This document shows positions 15,913-26,002 of a stretch of 64,000 bases of DNA, piece after piece. The notes under the pieces were generated by a model. The model worked only from the letters and a program-made list of their open reading frames with translations, did no database searches and was not told the DNA's origin. The translations under genes were made by a program, and so were the position numbers. Position 1 is the first letter of the stretch. Each line of letters starts with the position of its first letter. The stretch covers positions 1,240,001-1,304,000 of the forward strand of contig CAVWWX010000002.1 in NCBI GenBank assembly GCA_963758845.1. Reading direction: 5' to 3'. This DNA is from JBDTSW01 sp963758845. GTDB taxonomy: Bacteria > Actinomycetota > Thermoleophilia > Solirubrobacterales > 70-9.

Positions 15913-16862
15913 CTCCTTCGACGACAGCCGACGGGCCCGAGGCGATCGCCGACTTCCTGCGCCGCCTGCGGCTGGGGGTCGAGGGCGGGATGGATCCGCT
16001 GAACGCCGCCGAGGGCGCGGCCTCGGCGCTTCCCGAGCGGCTGCAGCACGCCCTCGAGACGATCAGCCGGCGCCTCCAGGGCGAGTACCGCGAGGACGAG
16101 TGGGGCTTCGACGAGGACTTCGCCGAGGCCGTCTACCCGGTGTTCGAGTTCCTCTATGAGGTCTGGTGGCGGGTCGAGGCCACCGGCGTTCGCAACGTCC
16201 CCGCCCACGGCCGCGCGCTCCTCGTGTCCAATCACGCCGGGTCGCTCTTCCCGTTCGACGCCTCGATGATCCTCGGGGCGATCATGAAGGAGCACCCCCT
16301 GCCCCGGTGGGCGCGGTTCATGGTGCTCGACTGGGCCTTCGTCCTGCCGTACCTGTCGTCGTTCATGCGCCGGGTGGGCGGCGTGCCGGCTGGCCCGTTC
16401 AACGCGATGCGCCTCCTGTCTCAGGACGAGCTGGTGATGGTCTTCCCGGAGGGCATCAAGGGCACGGGCAAGCCCTTCTCGGAGCGCTACCGGCTGCAGC
16501 GGTTCGGCCGCGGCGGCTTCGTCGAGATCGCGCTGCGGACCGGAGCGCCGATTGTCCCGGTGGCCGTCGTCGGCTCCGAGGAGATCTATCCGAAGCTCGG
16601 CGAGAGCCACACCCTCGCCCGGGCGGTCGGGGCGCCGTTCGTCCCGATCACGCCGACCTTCCCCTGGCTCGGGCCATTGGGACTGATCCCGCTGCCGTCG
16701 CGGTGGCGGATCGAGTTCTGCGACCCGATCGACCTCTCAGAGCACGGCCCCGACGCCGCCGACGACCCCCGGATCGTCTTCGACGTCTCCGAGCAGGTCC
16801 GCGAGACCATCCAGCAGAAGCTCTACGAGAACCTGGCGAAGCGACGCTCGGCGTTCCTGTAG
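15909..16862 (+). CDS. lysophospholipid acyltransferase family protein
   Basis: 317 residues. An N-terminal helical region of about 90 residues precedes a PlsC/DGAT-like acyltransferase domain: SNHAGSLFPFDA is the HX4D-type block in the spaced form used by diacylglycerol-acyltransferase-like members, and MVFPEGIKGTG is the FPEG block. It would transfer acyl groups to a glycerolipid at the inner membrane face. It overlaps the SDR gene (GTGA). A paralogue with similar blocks lies at 45771-46787. Confidence 0.88.
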   Translation: MTPSTTADGPEAIADFLRRLRLGVEGGMDPLNAAEGAASALPERLQHALETISRRLQGEYREDEWGFDEDFAEAVYPVFEFLYEVWWRVEATGVRNVPAHGRALLVSNHAGSLFPFDASMILGAIMKEHPLPRWARFMVLDWAFVLPYLSSFMRRVGGVPAGPFNAMRLLSQDELVMVFPEGIKGTGKPFSERYRLQRFGRGGFVEIALRTGAPIVPVAVVGSEEIYPKLGESHTLARAVGAPFVPITPTFPWLGPLGLIPLPSRWRIEFCDPIDLSEHGPDAADDPRIVFDVSEQVRETIQQKLYENLAKRRSAFL

Positions 16863-16864
16863 CG

Positions 16865-16895
16865 GGGCGGGCCGGCGGTTGACCGCCGCCCGCCC
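16865..16895 (+). terminator. long GC-rich hairpin after the acyltransferase gene
   Basis: GGGCGGG (16865-16871) pairs with CCCGCCC (16889-16895), and GGCGGT (16874-16879) pairs with ACCGCC (16882-16887) around a TG turn. There is no U-tract, as is common for actinobacterial terminators. Confidence 0.6.
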
Positions 16896-16943
16896 GACAC
16901 CTCACCCGCCACCCCAACCGCCCCACCCACGTGACAACCGGCA

Positions 16944-16949
16944 TATAGT
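16944..16949 (+). promoter_or_regulatory. -10 box TATAGT for the SCP2-like gene
   Basis: TATAGT ends six bases before the ATG at 16956, giving a leaderless mRNA. The same hexamer and spacing occur before padR at 5366. Confidence 0.6.
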
Positions 16950-16955
16950 CCGGCC

Positions 16956-17414
16956 ATGAGCAGCGCGGTGGCTGTAGAGAGGCAGGTGGCGCCGGCGGCG
17001 ACGCCCGCCCGCGCCGAGTTTCGTGAGCTGCTCGAGCAGGTCATGGAGGAGGTCGATGCGGACGACCGGACCGGTGCGCTCCTGCGCGGGGTCGGGATCC
17101 GAGTGCGGTTCCGCTTCGAAGACCTGGACATGACGCTGAACCTCGCCGCGAGCGAGGACGAGCGCCGGCACCTCCGCTGGGCCTTCTCGGATGACGTCGA
17201 CTGGTCGCCGAGGCTCGAGCTGGAGATGGACTCGGACGTGGCGAACCGGTACCTCCAGGGCAAGGAGAGCCTGGCGATCGCGATGGCCCGCCGCCGCGTC
17301 CGCACCCGCGGGGATGCGCGCGTGGCGCTGCTCTACGTCCCCGCGCTTCGGCTGCTCTGCGAGCCGTACCGGCGCGTCGCCGCCGCCGACTACCCGCACC
17401 TCGCGATCGCCTGA
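16956..17414 (+). CDS. SCP2 sterol-binding domain-like protein
   Basis: 152 residues. After a short N-terminal region the protein shows the SCP2-like pattern: RVRFRFEDLDMTLNL, then LEMDSDVANRYLQGKESLAIAIA-type strand and helix (here AMARRRVR), and a C-terminal YPHL. This fold carries lipids or acyl-CoA in a hydrophobic tunnel. It stands next to an acyltransferase and an SDR, so it may deliver their substrate. The same domain is fused to a hydrolase at 46850-48175. Confidence 0.72.
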   Translation: MSSAVAVERQVAPAATPARAEFRELLEQVMEEVDADDRTGALLRGVGIRVRFRFEDLDMTLNLAASEDERRHLRWAFSDDVDWSPRLELEMDSDVANRYLQGKESLAIAMARRRVRTRGDARVALLYVPALRLLCEPYRRVAAADYPHLAIA

Positions 17415-17447
17415 AGCGCTCGGCGCGCCGGCGATCGTTAAGTCGCG

Positions 17448-17476
17448 TTGACACCCCGCCGGCACCGGCGTAGGGT
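17448..17476 (+). promoter_or_regulatory. consensus sigma70-type promoter upstream of a candidate RNA
   Basis: TTGACA (17448-17453) and TAGGGT (17471-17476) are separated by exactly 17 bp. This is one of the best vegetative promoters in the window. The next gene starts about 240 bp later and seems to have its own -10 box, so the promoter probably serves the RNA described next. Confidence 0.72.
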
Positions 17477-17482
17477 GAACTC

Positions 17483-17650
17483 ATCAAGAAGGCAACAGGC
17501 CGCAGTGGGCTCCCCTGCCGGCCCGCCCCCAGGCGACTGGGGCGAGATGGCCGGGGCTCGCAAGGCGTCTGACAGCGCCGCAGGCCGACGTAGCGGGCCG
17601 TGATGCCCGCAAGCGACGGGGCCCATGCGACCCCGTCGCTACGTCCGGAG
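17483..17650 (+). ncRNA. candidate structured RNA or riboswitch, family unknown
   Basis: No good coding frame exists here, yet several stems are visible. CCGGCC (17518-17523) pairs with GGCCGG (17549-17554), enclosing CGCCCCCAG/CTGGGGCG with one bulged C and a GCGA tetraloop. Downstream GACGTAGCG (17587-17595) can pair with CGCTACGTC (17637-17645), enclosing GGC/GCC and ACGGGG/CCCCGT hairpins; alternatively GCGGGC/GCCCGC (17593-17610) and AGCGACGGGG/CCCCGTCGCT (17612-17640) form instead. A strong promoter lies at 17448-17476. I cannot match it to tmRNA, SRP RNA, RNase P or a riboswitch class I know. Ends are approximate. Confidence 0.55.
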
Positions 17651-17720
17651 CCGTGACGCGGATACGTGGGTCACGCCGCGGTCACAGTTGGCCGCGGGCA
17701 AGGCCGATAGCGTGAGCCCG

Positions 17721-18911
17721 ATGCCTGAAGACGTCATCTCGGTGAGCGAGGCAGCGAGGATCTCCGGGGTCTCGCCGTCCACGCTCAACCGCTGGGCCTC
17801 CCAGCGCGTGATCCCCGTCCGCGGCGAACGCTGGACCCGCGCCGCGGCCGCTCAGGCCCGCGTCGTGGCCCGGATGCGAGAGCGCGGGCACTCGCTGGAG
17901 GACCTGCGCCGAGCGGTCCGCGACGGACGGCTCGCCTTCGGCTACATCGAGGACCTGCTTCCCGGCAGCGAGCGCTCGCTTGCCCGCGACGCGGCGGCCG
18001 AGATCGCCGGGCTCGAGGACGAGCTGATCGAGCGGATCATGTCGCTACTCGGAACCCCGACCGCCCTCGAGGGAACCCTCACCGACGAGGACGCCGAGGC
18101 GATGAAGATGATCGCCGACGTCCTGCGATCGGGCTTCCCGCTGGTCGCCGTGCTGCAGCTGATCCGGGTCTACGCGCAGTCGATCCGCAAGATCGCCGAG
18201 GCCGAGGTCCGCCTGTTCCACCTGTTCGTGCACGAGCCGCTGATCCGCCAGGGTGTGGACTCACTCCAGATGGCCGAGGAGATGGAGGGGCTGGTTCGCG
18301 AGCTCCTTCCCCTCACCTCGCCGCTGATGGAGTACATCCACCAGCGCTACCTCCGCTTCTACATGGAGCAGGACGTGGTCGGCCACATGGAGGCCGAGAT
18401 GGCTCCCGGAACGATGGGCCGGGTGCTGATGGCCTTCTGCTTCGTCGACCTCACCGGCTTCACCCGCTACACCGAGGAGGAGGGCGACGAGGAGGCGCTC
18501 GACCTGGTCGAGCGGTTTGTCGAGACCGTCGAAGCCACGCTCCCGGCCGAGGCCCTGATCGTGAAGACGATCGGCGACGAGGTGATGATCGTCTCGCCGG
18601 ACCCGGTGTCCCTGACCGAGTGGTCGGTCGGCTTCCTGGGCCTGTTCGGCGAGCGCCCCCAGCCGCGGGTGGGGATCCACTACGGCAAGGCCGTCTACCG
18701 CGACGGCGACTACTTCGGCGGCGAGGTCAACCTGACCCACCGTGTCGTCGCCCGCGCGCTCGGCGGCGAGGTGATGCTGACCGCGGCGGTCGCCGACGCG
18801 ATCGGCGAGTCCGACTATCTGAACTTCGAACCGATCGGCCGCGTCGACCTGAAGGGCCTCTCGGAGCCGGTCGAGCTGTTCGTCGCCACCGCGCGCGAGC
18901 CGGTGGGCTAG
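17721..18911 (+). CDS. MerR-like HTH / class III adenylyl cyclase fusion
   Basis: 396 residues. Residues about 5-65 are a MerR-like helix-turn-helix (ISVSEAARISGVSPSTLNRW); about 100-215 match the regulatory domain found before actinobacterial adenylyl cyclases; about 235-395 are a class III cyclase. Key catalytic positions are present: metal aspartates D243 (FVDLTGFT) and D286, K282, D330, and transition-state N337/R341. It should make cAMP from ATP in the cytoplasm, controlled by its own N-terminal domains. TAGCGT ends seven bases before the ATG at 17721, suggesting a leaderless mRNA separate from the upstream RNA. Confidence 0.85.
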   Translation: MPEDVISVSEAARISGVSPSTLNRWASQRVIPVRGERWTRAAAAQARVVARMRERGHSLEDLRRAVRDGRLAFGYIEDLLPGSERSLARDAAAEIAGLEDELIERIMSLLGTPTALEGTLTDEDAEAMKMIADVLRSGFPLVAVLQLIRVYAQSIRKIAEAEVRLFHLFVHEPLIRQGVDSLQMAEEMEGLVRELLPLTSPLMEYIHQRYLRFYMEQDVVGHMEAEMAPGTMGRVLMAFCFVDLTGFTRYTEEEGDEEALDLVERFVETVEATLPAEALIVKTIGDEVMIVSPDPVSLTEWSVGFLGLFGERPQPRVGIHYGKAVYRDGDYFGGEVNLTHRVVARALGGEVMLTAAVADAIGESDYLNFEPIGRVDLKGLSEPVELFVATAREPVG

Positions 18912-18976
18912 CCGGGCGAAGCACGGGCGGCGCGCCCCGCGCTTTGACGCCGGACGCTCACCTTAAGATCGCGCCC

Positions 18977-20353
18977 GTGGAGAGTGCCCGCAAGCCAGGG
19001 CATCGCGACCGCGACGCGGCGCTCGCGGAGCTTGCCGCTGCCACCGACGCGAGCGGGCTCGTCCAGCGGGGTGCCTCGGCCGTGGTGATGATGTCGGGCG
19101 GCGCGGACTCGGCCTGCGCTGCCGCGGCGCTCGCGACCGTTCTCAACCCCGGCGACGTCCACGCGCTGCACGTGAACTACGGGCTCCGCGAGGAGGCCGC
19201 CGACGACGAGCGCGCCTGCCGCGCCCTGTGCGGCCACCTGCGCATCGACCTCCACGTCGAGCGTCCGGTGCTGGACGAGGGCAACCTGCAGGCGGCGGCT
19301 CGCGAGGCCCGCTACGCGGCGGCCGAGCGGCTGCGGTCCAGGGCCGGGGCCGACCTCATCGCCACCGGCCACACGCGCACCGACCAGGTTGAGACCGTCC
19401 TCTACAGGCTCGCGGTGTCGCCCGGCGCCCGCGGCCTCCTGGGAATGGGGCCGCGCAACGGGCGGGTGGTCCGTCCGCTCTTGGGCCTCGACCGGGCGGA
19501 CACGCGCCGGCTCGCCGCCGCCGCCGGGCTGCGCTTCACCGACGACGAGTCGAACGACGACCCCGCCTTCGCCCGCAACCACGTGCGCCTGCACGCCCTG
19601 CCGGTGCTTCGCGACCTCAGCACCGCCGCCGAGCGCAACATCGCCGAGACCCGGGCCGAGCTGGCCGAGGACGCGGCTCTGCTCCAGCGCGTCGTCGGAG
19701 ACGAGCTCGAGGCGATGGGGGCCTCGGCCGGGACCGGGTCGCTACCGGCCGACGAGCTCGCCCTTCGCGAGCCCGCCCTTCAGCGGCTCGCGCTTCGCGC
19801 CCTTGCCGAGCGCGCCGCCGGCCGCCCGGTGGCCCTGGGCCGAGGCCGTGCGTCGGAGATCATGCGCCTGGCCCTGACGCCGGAGGGCGGGGAGGTCGAG
19901 CTGGGCTCGGGCCTGCGAGCCGTCTGCGAAGCGGGGACCGTCGGTTTCGCGACGACACCCGAGCTCGATGCCACGCCGGCGCCCGCGGCCCTGAGCGTCC
20001 CCGGTCTGGCCCGCATGGGGCCCTGGGAGGTGCGGGCCGAGCTCCACCCGGCGCCGGTCGACCCGATCGGCCCCGAGGTCGCGACCCTGGACGCGGCCAC
20101 CGTCACCGGCGAGGTCGAGGTCCGCACCTGGCGCGAGGGCGACCGGATGCAGCCGCTGGGAATGGAGGGCAGCAAGACCCTGGGCGACCTGTTCGCCGAC
20201 GCCGGCGTGCCGCGGTCCGAGCGCCCCCACGTGCCCATCGTGACGGTGGGCGGCAAGGTCGCGTGGGTGGCCGGGGTTGCCGTCGGCGACCGCTTCCGGC
20301 TGGGGCAGGCGACCGAGCAGGTCGCCGTCCTGAGCGCCCGGCTGGCAGAGTAG
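18977..20353 (+). CDS. tilS: tRNA(Ile)-lysidine synthase
   Basis: 458 residues. The PP-loop ATPase signature SGGADS occurs near residue 38, followed by the family segments ALHVNYGLR, GHTRTDQVETVLYRL and a C-terminal TilS_C domain (RTWREGDRMQPLGM, KTLGDLFADAGVP). It attaches lysine to C34 of the CAU-anticodon tRNA-Ile so that it reads AUA, an essential step. GTG at 18977 is preceded at 7 bases by TAAGAT (leaderless). It is followed after 5 bp by hpt, the arrangement found in many bacteria. Confidence 0.95.
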   Translation: MESARKPGHRDRDAALAELAAATDASGLVQRGASAVVMMSGGADSACAAAALATVLNPGDVHALHVNYGLREEAADDERACRALCGHLRIDLHVERPVLDEGNLQAAAREARYAAAERLRSRAGADLIATGHTRTDQVETVLYRLAVSPGARGLLGMGPRNGRVVRPLLGLDRADTRRLAAAAGLRFTDDESNDDPAFARNHVRLHALPVLRDLSTAAERNIAETRAELAEDAALLQRVVGDELEAMGASAGTGSLPADELALREPALQRLALRALAERAAGRPVALGRGRASEIMRLALTPEGGEVELGSGLRAVCEAGTVGFATTPELDATPAPAALSVPGLARMGPWEVRAELHPAPVDPIGPEVATLDAATVTGEVEVRTWREGDRMQPLGMEGSKTLGDLFADAGVPRSERPHVPIVTVGGKVAWVAGVAVGDRFRLGQATEQVAVLSARLAE

Positions 20354-20358
20354 GCCGC

Positions 20359-20889
20359 GTGGCGGCGCCGGACGGCATCGGTGAGACCCTCGTGACCGAG
20401 GAGGACCTCGAGCGCCGCGTCGCCGAGCTCGGCGCCGAGATCAGCAGTGACTACGCTGGGCGCGACCTGCTCCTCATCGGCGTCCTGAAGGGGGCGGTGC
20501 CGTTCCTCGCCGACCTGATGCGCCAGCTCGAGATCGACTGCGAGGTGGACTTCATGGCCGTCTCGTCCTACGGCTCCTCGACCGACTCCTCGGGCGTCGT
20601 GCGGATCCTGAAGGACCTCGACGCCTCGATCGACGGCCGCGACGTCCTGCTGGTGGAGGACATCATCGACTCGGGCCTGACGCTCCACTACCTCTTCAAG
20701 AACCTGCGGGCACGGAACCCTGCCTCGCTCGAGGTGTGCGCCCTGCTCACCAAGCCCGAGCGCCGGCGCGTGGACCTGCCGATCCGCTACGTGGGCTTCG
20801 AGATCCCTAACCGCTTCGCGATCGGCTACGGCCTCGACCACGGTCAGCGCTATCGGAACCTGCGCTACGTGGCCGTGCTCGACGACTAG
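20359..20889 (+). CDS. hpt: hypoxanthine phosphoribosyltransferase
   Basis: 176 residues. The PRPP-binding loop reads VLLVEDIIDSGLTL and the pyrophosphate loop lies in VLKGAVPFLADL; both match HPRT. It converts hypoxanthine and guanine to IMP and GMP in purine salvage. GTG at 20359 follows the tilS stop by 5 bp; a second GTG at 20392 is possible. The tilS-hpt-ftsH order is widely conserved. A short hairpin GCGTC-GCTGA-GACGC follows the gene. Confidence 0.95.
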   Translation: MAAPDGIGETLVTEEDLERRVAELGAEISSDYAGRDLLLIGVLKGAVPFLADLMRQLEIDCEVDFMAVSSYGSSTDSSGVVRILKDLDASIDGRDVLLVEDIIDSGLTLHYLFKNLRARNPASLEVCALLTKPERRRVDLPIRYVGFEIPNRFAIGYGLDHGQRYRNLRYVAVLDD

Positions 20890-20997
20890 CCCCAGGCGTC
20901 GCTGAGACGCTCGGCCCACGCACTCGTAGTGGTTGATGAGCGCTTTATGCGTGCTGGTACGCTGAAAATCGTCGCAGGGCCCCGGTAACCGTTGGCC

Positions 20998-21035
20998 ATG
21001 CCCGAAAACAGGAACCCAGAGACACGAACGATCCG

Positions 21036-21039
<4 letters not shown>
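20998..21039 (+). CDS. possible 13-codon upstream ORF before ftsH
   Basis: An ATG at 20998 opens a 13-codon frame (MPENRNPETRTIR) whose TGA overlaps the ftsH ATG as ATGA. Neither start has a convincing Shine-Dalgarno sequence, so ftsH translation could depend on coupling to this small frame. A TACGCT -10-like box lies at 20959-20964. It is short and could be chance. Confidence 0.3.
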
Positions 21040-23003
<1,964 letters not shown>

Positions 23004-23128
23004 GGCCGGCCGGTCATCGACCGCCGGGGGGACGGGCCTCCGGCCCTCCTGTCCGAACTGGCATCCATGCCGGACAGAGCCCCCCGACGGCCGACGACCA
23101 ACCGGCCCCGCGCAGCGATACTTCGGGG

Positions 23129-23932
23129 ATGCGGCTCATGGGCGTCGTCAACGTCACCCCGGATTCGTTTTCTGACGGGGGCCTTTACCTGGAAGCCGAG
23201 CGCGCCGTCGAGCACGGGCGGGTGCTGGCTGGCGACGGCGCCGAGATCGTCGACGTCGGGGGGGAATCGACCCGGCCCGGCGCCGCGGAGGTGAGCGCCG
23301 CCGACGAGGTCGCGCGGACGCAGCCGGTGGTCGCCGGGCTCGCTGACGCCGGCATCGCCGTCTCGATCGACACGTCCAAGGCGGCGGTGGCCGCGGCGGC
23401 GCTCGACGCCGGGGCGCGGATGGTGAACGACGTCACGGCGCTCAGCGACCCGGATCTCGCCGGCCTCTGCGCGGAGCGCGGCTGCGAGCTGGTCCTCATG
23501 CACATGCAGGGCACGCCGCGGACGATGCAGGAGAACCCGACGTATGGGGACGTCGTTGAGGACGTTCGCGCGTTCCTTTCGGAGCGGGTCGAGGCGGCCG
23601 TCGCCGCGGGCGTGGACGAGGGCCGGATCTGGGTCGACCCGGGGATCGGCTTCGGCAAGACGCTCGAGCACAACCTGGAGCTGCTGCGCCGCCTGGGCGA
23701 GCTGCGCTCCCTGGGCCGGCCGATCCTCGTCGGCACCTCCCGCAAGAGCTTCATCGGCAGGATCACCGGTCGCGACGTGGGCGAGCGCCTGGGGGGCACG
23801 GTCGCCACCAACGTCCTCGCCCTCCGGGCGGGCGCCGAGATGCTGAGGGTGCACGACGTACGCGAGATGCGCGAGGCTGCGCTGGTGGCGGAGGCGATCC
23901 TCGACCCCGGTGGCGCGTGGAGTTCGGCATAG
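23129..23932 (+). CDS. folP: dihydropteroate synthase
   Basis: 267 residues, TIM barrel. The first signature MGVVNVTPDSFSDGG and the second DVGGESTRPGA bind the pterin pyrophosphate; DPGIGFGKT and the SRKSFIG loop are also present. It joins p-aminobenzoate to the pterin in folate synthesis and is the sulphonamide target. A GATACT box ends six bases before the ATG (leaderless). folB and folK follow after an inserted oxidoreductase and a thioesterase-like gene. Confidence 0.96.
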   Translation: MRLMGVVNVTPDSFSDGGLYLEAERAVEHGRVLAGDGAEIVDVGGESTRPGAAEVSAADEVARTQPVVAGLADAGIAVSIDTSKAAVAAAALDAGARMVNDVTALSDPDLAGLCAERGCELVLMHMQGTPRTMQENPTYGDVVEDVRAFLSERVEAAVAAGVDEGRIWVDPGIGFGKTLEHNLELLRRLGELRSLGRPILVGTSRKSFIGRITGRDVGERLGGTVATNVLALRAGAEMLRVHDVREMREAALVAEAILDPGGAWSSA

Positions 23933-24772
23933 CGATCTTCGCGACGGAGCTGTCGCCCCCGCCGGGCGAGCTCGGCCGCGCCGCCGAGGACGCCGGCTTC
24001 GAGTCGATCTGGTTCCCCGAGCACAGCCACATCCCGGCGAGCCGCGAGACGCCGTACCCGCCCGGGGGCGAGCTTCCCCGGGAGTACTCCCACCTCTACG
24101 ACCCCCTGGTCGCGCTGGCGGAGGTGGCGGCGGTCACCCGAGCGGATCCGCGTGTGCACCGGGCTACTGCTGATCATCGAGCGCGACCCGATCGTCACGG
24201 CCAAGGCGATCGCCAGCCTTGACGTCCTCTCGGGCGGCCGCGTCGAGCTGGCGGTCGGCGCCGGCTGGAACCTCGAGGAGATGCGAAACCACGGCACCGA
24301 CCCGAAGCGGCGCTTCGGGATCATGCGTGAGCGCGTCGAGGCGATGAAGGCGATCTGGACCTCGGACGAGGCCTCCTACGAGGGCCGCTACGTGAGCTTC
24401 GATCGGATCTGGTCCTGGCCCAAGCCGGCTCAGAAGCCACACCCGCCGGTGATCGTGGGCGGGAACGGCAAGACGGTCTACGACCGGGTACTGGCGTTCG
24501 GCGACGGCTGGCTGCCCAACTACCTGGGTGACGTCGAGAAGCTCGCGGCCAGGGTCGAGCGCCTGAACGGCCTGGCGGCCGACGCGGGACGCGAGCCGCC
24601 GGCCGTCACGGTCTACGGGTCGCCGCGAGACCCGGCCGCGTTCGACCGCTTCGCCCAGGCCGGCGTCAAGCGGTGCGTGTTCTGGCTGCCACCCACGGTC
24701 CCCGGCGACCACGACGACGTCTTCCAGAAGTGCGTCGCGGCGATGGACGAGTACCGGTCCGCCGGAGCCTGA
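23917..24772 (+). pseudogene. luciferase-like F420-dependent oxidoreductase, frameshifted
   Basis: Two frames together make one LLM-class protein of about 284 residues. The first (GTG 23917) begins VEFGIAIFATE and runs to EVAAVT; the second continues IRVCTGLLLIIERDPI through GAGWN and a C-terminal PTVPGDHDDV. The join needs removal of one C from the CCC at 24137-24139, which restores VTERIRVCTG, the family sequence. Members use F420 to oxidise or reduce small molecules. The gene overlaps folP by 16 bp. Both halves keep normal codon use, so this is either a sequencing error or a very recent mutation. Confidence 0.8.
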
Positions 24773-24787
24773 TCGCACCCGACCCCA

Positions 24788-24809
24788 CTCAGGGGTCTGA
24801 CCCTTTGAG
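24788..24809. terminator. hairpin between convergent genes
   Basis: CTCA-g-GGG-TCTGA-CCC-tt-TGAG forms a stem-loop in the 55-bp gap between the oxidoreductase and the thioesterase-like gene, suitable to stop transcription from both sides. Confidence 0.45.
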
Positions 24810-24827
24810 TCGACCCCACGCCGGCGC

Positions 24828-25553
24828 TCACTCGCCGTCGTCCTGGCGCAGCTCGATCCACAGGGCCTCGGCCCAGGCCCGGGGCTCGCCGGCGGCGTCG
24901 AAGATGGCCGTGGCCGAGCGGTGCTTGCGACCGTCCCGGCCGAGCATCCAGCCGACGACGATGTGCGGCCTGCCGGCCTCGATGGGCCGCTCCACGTAGC
25001 CGCGCAGGCGCGCCAGGACCATCGTCGTCTCGTCGGGCGCGAAGTGGTGGGCGGCGATGCCGCTTGGGCAGTCAAGCGCCGCCCACACGATCCGCTCCCG
25101 GATGCTGCCGGAGGCGTCCGCGAACTCGCCGTCCGGCGTCCAGGCGCAAGCCATCGCCCGGTGCCCGTCGAGCTCCCCCGGGTAGATGCAGAGCCCGTCG
25201 CCGGCATCGCGGGCGGGCCCGCAGACGAAGCAGCCCGGGAACGCGTGGTCGTCGTAGAAGGACGAGCGAGCGTCGGCGTCCTCGGCGGCATGGAGCGGCG
25301 GCGGGGATTCGAGCTGCAGCACCAGGGAGTCGAGCGGACGAGCATCGGCGACCAGCTCGCCGCCATCGAGCATCCGGGCCTCGTCGCCGTCGCGGTCGAC
25401 CGTGAGCGCCGTGTCCAACGGCGGCGGCCGGCGCAGGTTGACCTCGGCGCAGCGCGCCCCCAGCGCCTCGGCGAGGAGCCCACTGGTGTACCCGCCGTTA
25501 GCGCTCGCCGGCGGACCGCGGAATCGCCGGTCGATCACCACCTCGTCGGCCAT
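24828..25553 (-). CDS. hotdog-fold thioesterase-like protein
   Basis: 241 residues. The N terminus has GPPASANGGYTSGLLA, the pattern of double-hotdog acyl-CoA thioesterase-like proteins; the middle carries FPGCFVCGP, two cysteines spaced CxxC; the second half contains VWAALDCPSG. The protein probably binds or hydrolyses an acyl-CoA in the cytoplasm. It diverges from folB by 50 bp and sits inside the folate genes without an obvious link to them. Function is inferred by pattern. Confidence 0.65.
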   Translation of the reverse strand: MADEVVIDRRFRGPPASANGGYTSGLLAEALGARCAEVNLRRPPPLDTALTVDRDGDEARMLDGGELVADARPLDSLVLQLESPPPLHAAEDADARSSFYDDHAFPGCFVCGPARDAGDGLCIYPGELDGHRAMACAWTPDGEFADASGSIRERIVWAALDCPSGIAAHHFAPDETTMVLARLRGYVERPIEAGRPHIVVGWMLGRDGRKHRSATAIFDAAGEPRAWAEALWIELRQDDGE

Positions 25554-25603
25554 GGCTGGACTCTCTCAGATGAGGTGCGTGGGCCCGGTGGTACGTTCCG
25601 GCC

Positions 25604-26002
25604 GTGGACACCGGAGGCGATACTCCCACCCCCGTGCTGGTGGAGCTGAGGGGGATCTCGATCTACACCCATCACGGCGTTACCGACGCCGAGCAAGAGG
25701 TCGGCCAGCGGCTCGAGATCGACGTCGCCCTCGAGCTCCGCGACTGCGAGGCGGTTGCCACCGACCAGCTCGCGGGCACCGTCGACTACTCGGAGGTGGC
25801 GGACCTCGTGGTCGCCGCTGCGACCGAGACCAGCTACCGCACGCTCGAACGCCTGGCGAGTGTGGTCGGCGAGCGGCTGGTCGACCGCTTCGACATCGCC
25901 GTCGCCCGAGTTCGGGCCGCCAAGCCCGAGCCACCCATGGCGCTCACGATCGGATCCGCCGGAGTCGAGGTCGTGACCCGTGCTCCCGCCGCCGGCGCGT
26001 GA
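25604..26002 (+). CDS. folB: dihydroneopterin aldolase
   Basis: 132 residues. ISIYTHHGVTDAEQEVGQ near residue 16 is the substrate-binding region, with the conserved glutamate, and DYSEVADLV and the RVRAAKPEPP lysine segment follow. The enzyme cleaves dihydroneopterin to 6-hydroxymethyl-dihydropterin and glycolaldehyde in folate synthesis. GTG at 25604 is six bases after a TACGTT box. It overlaps folK by 4 bp (GTGA), so both are translated together. Confidence 0.95.
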   Translation: MDTGGDTPTPVLVELRGISIYTHHGVTDAEQEVGQRLEIDVALELRDCEAVATDQLAGTVDYSEVADLVVAAATETSYRTLERLASVVGERLVDRFDIAVARVRAAKPEPPMALTIGSAGVEVVTRAPAAGA

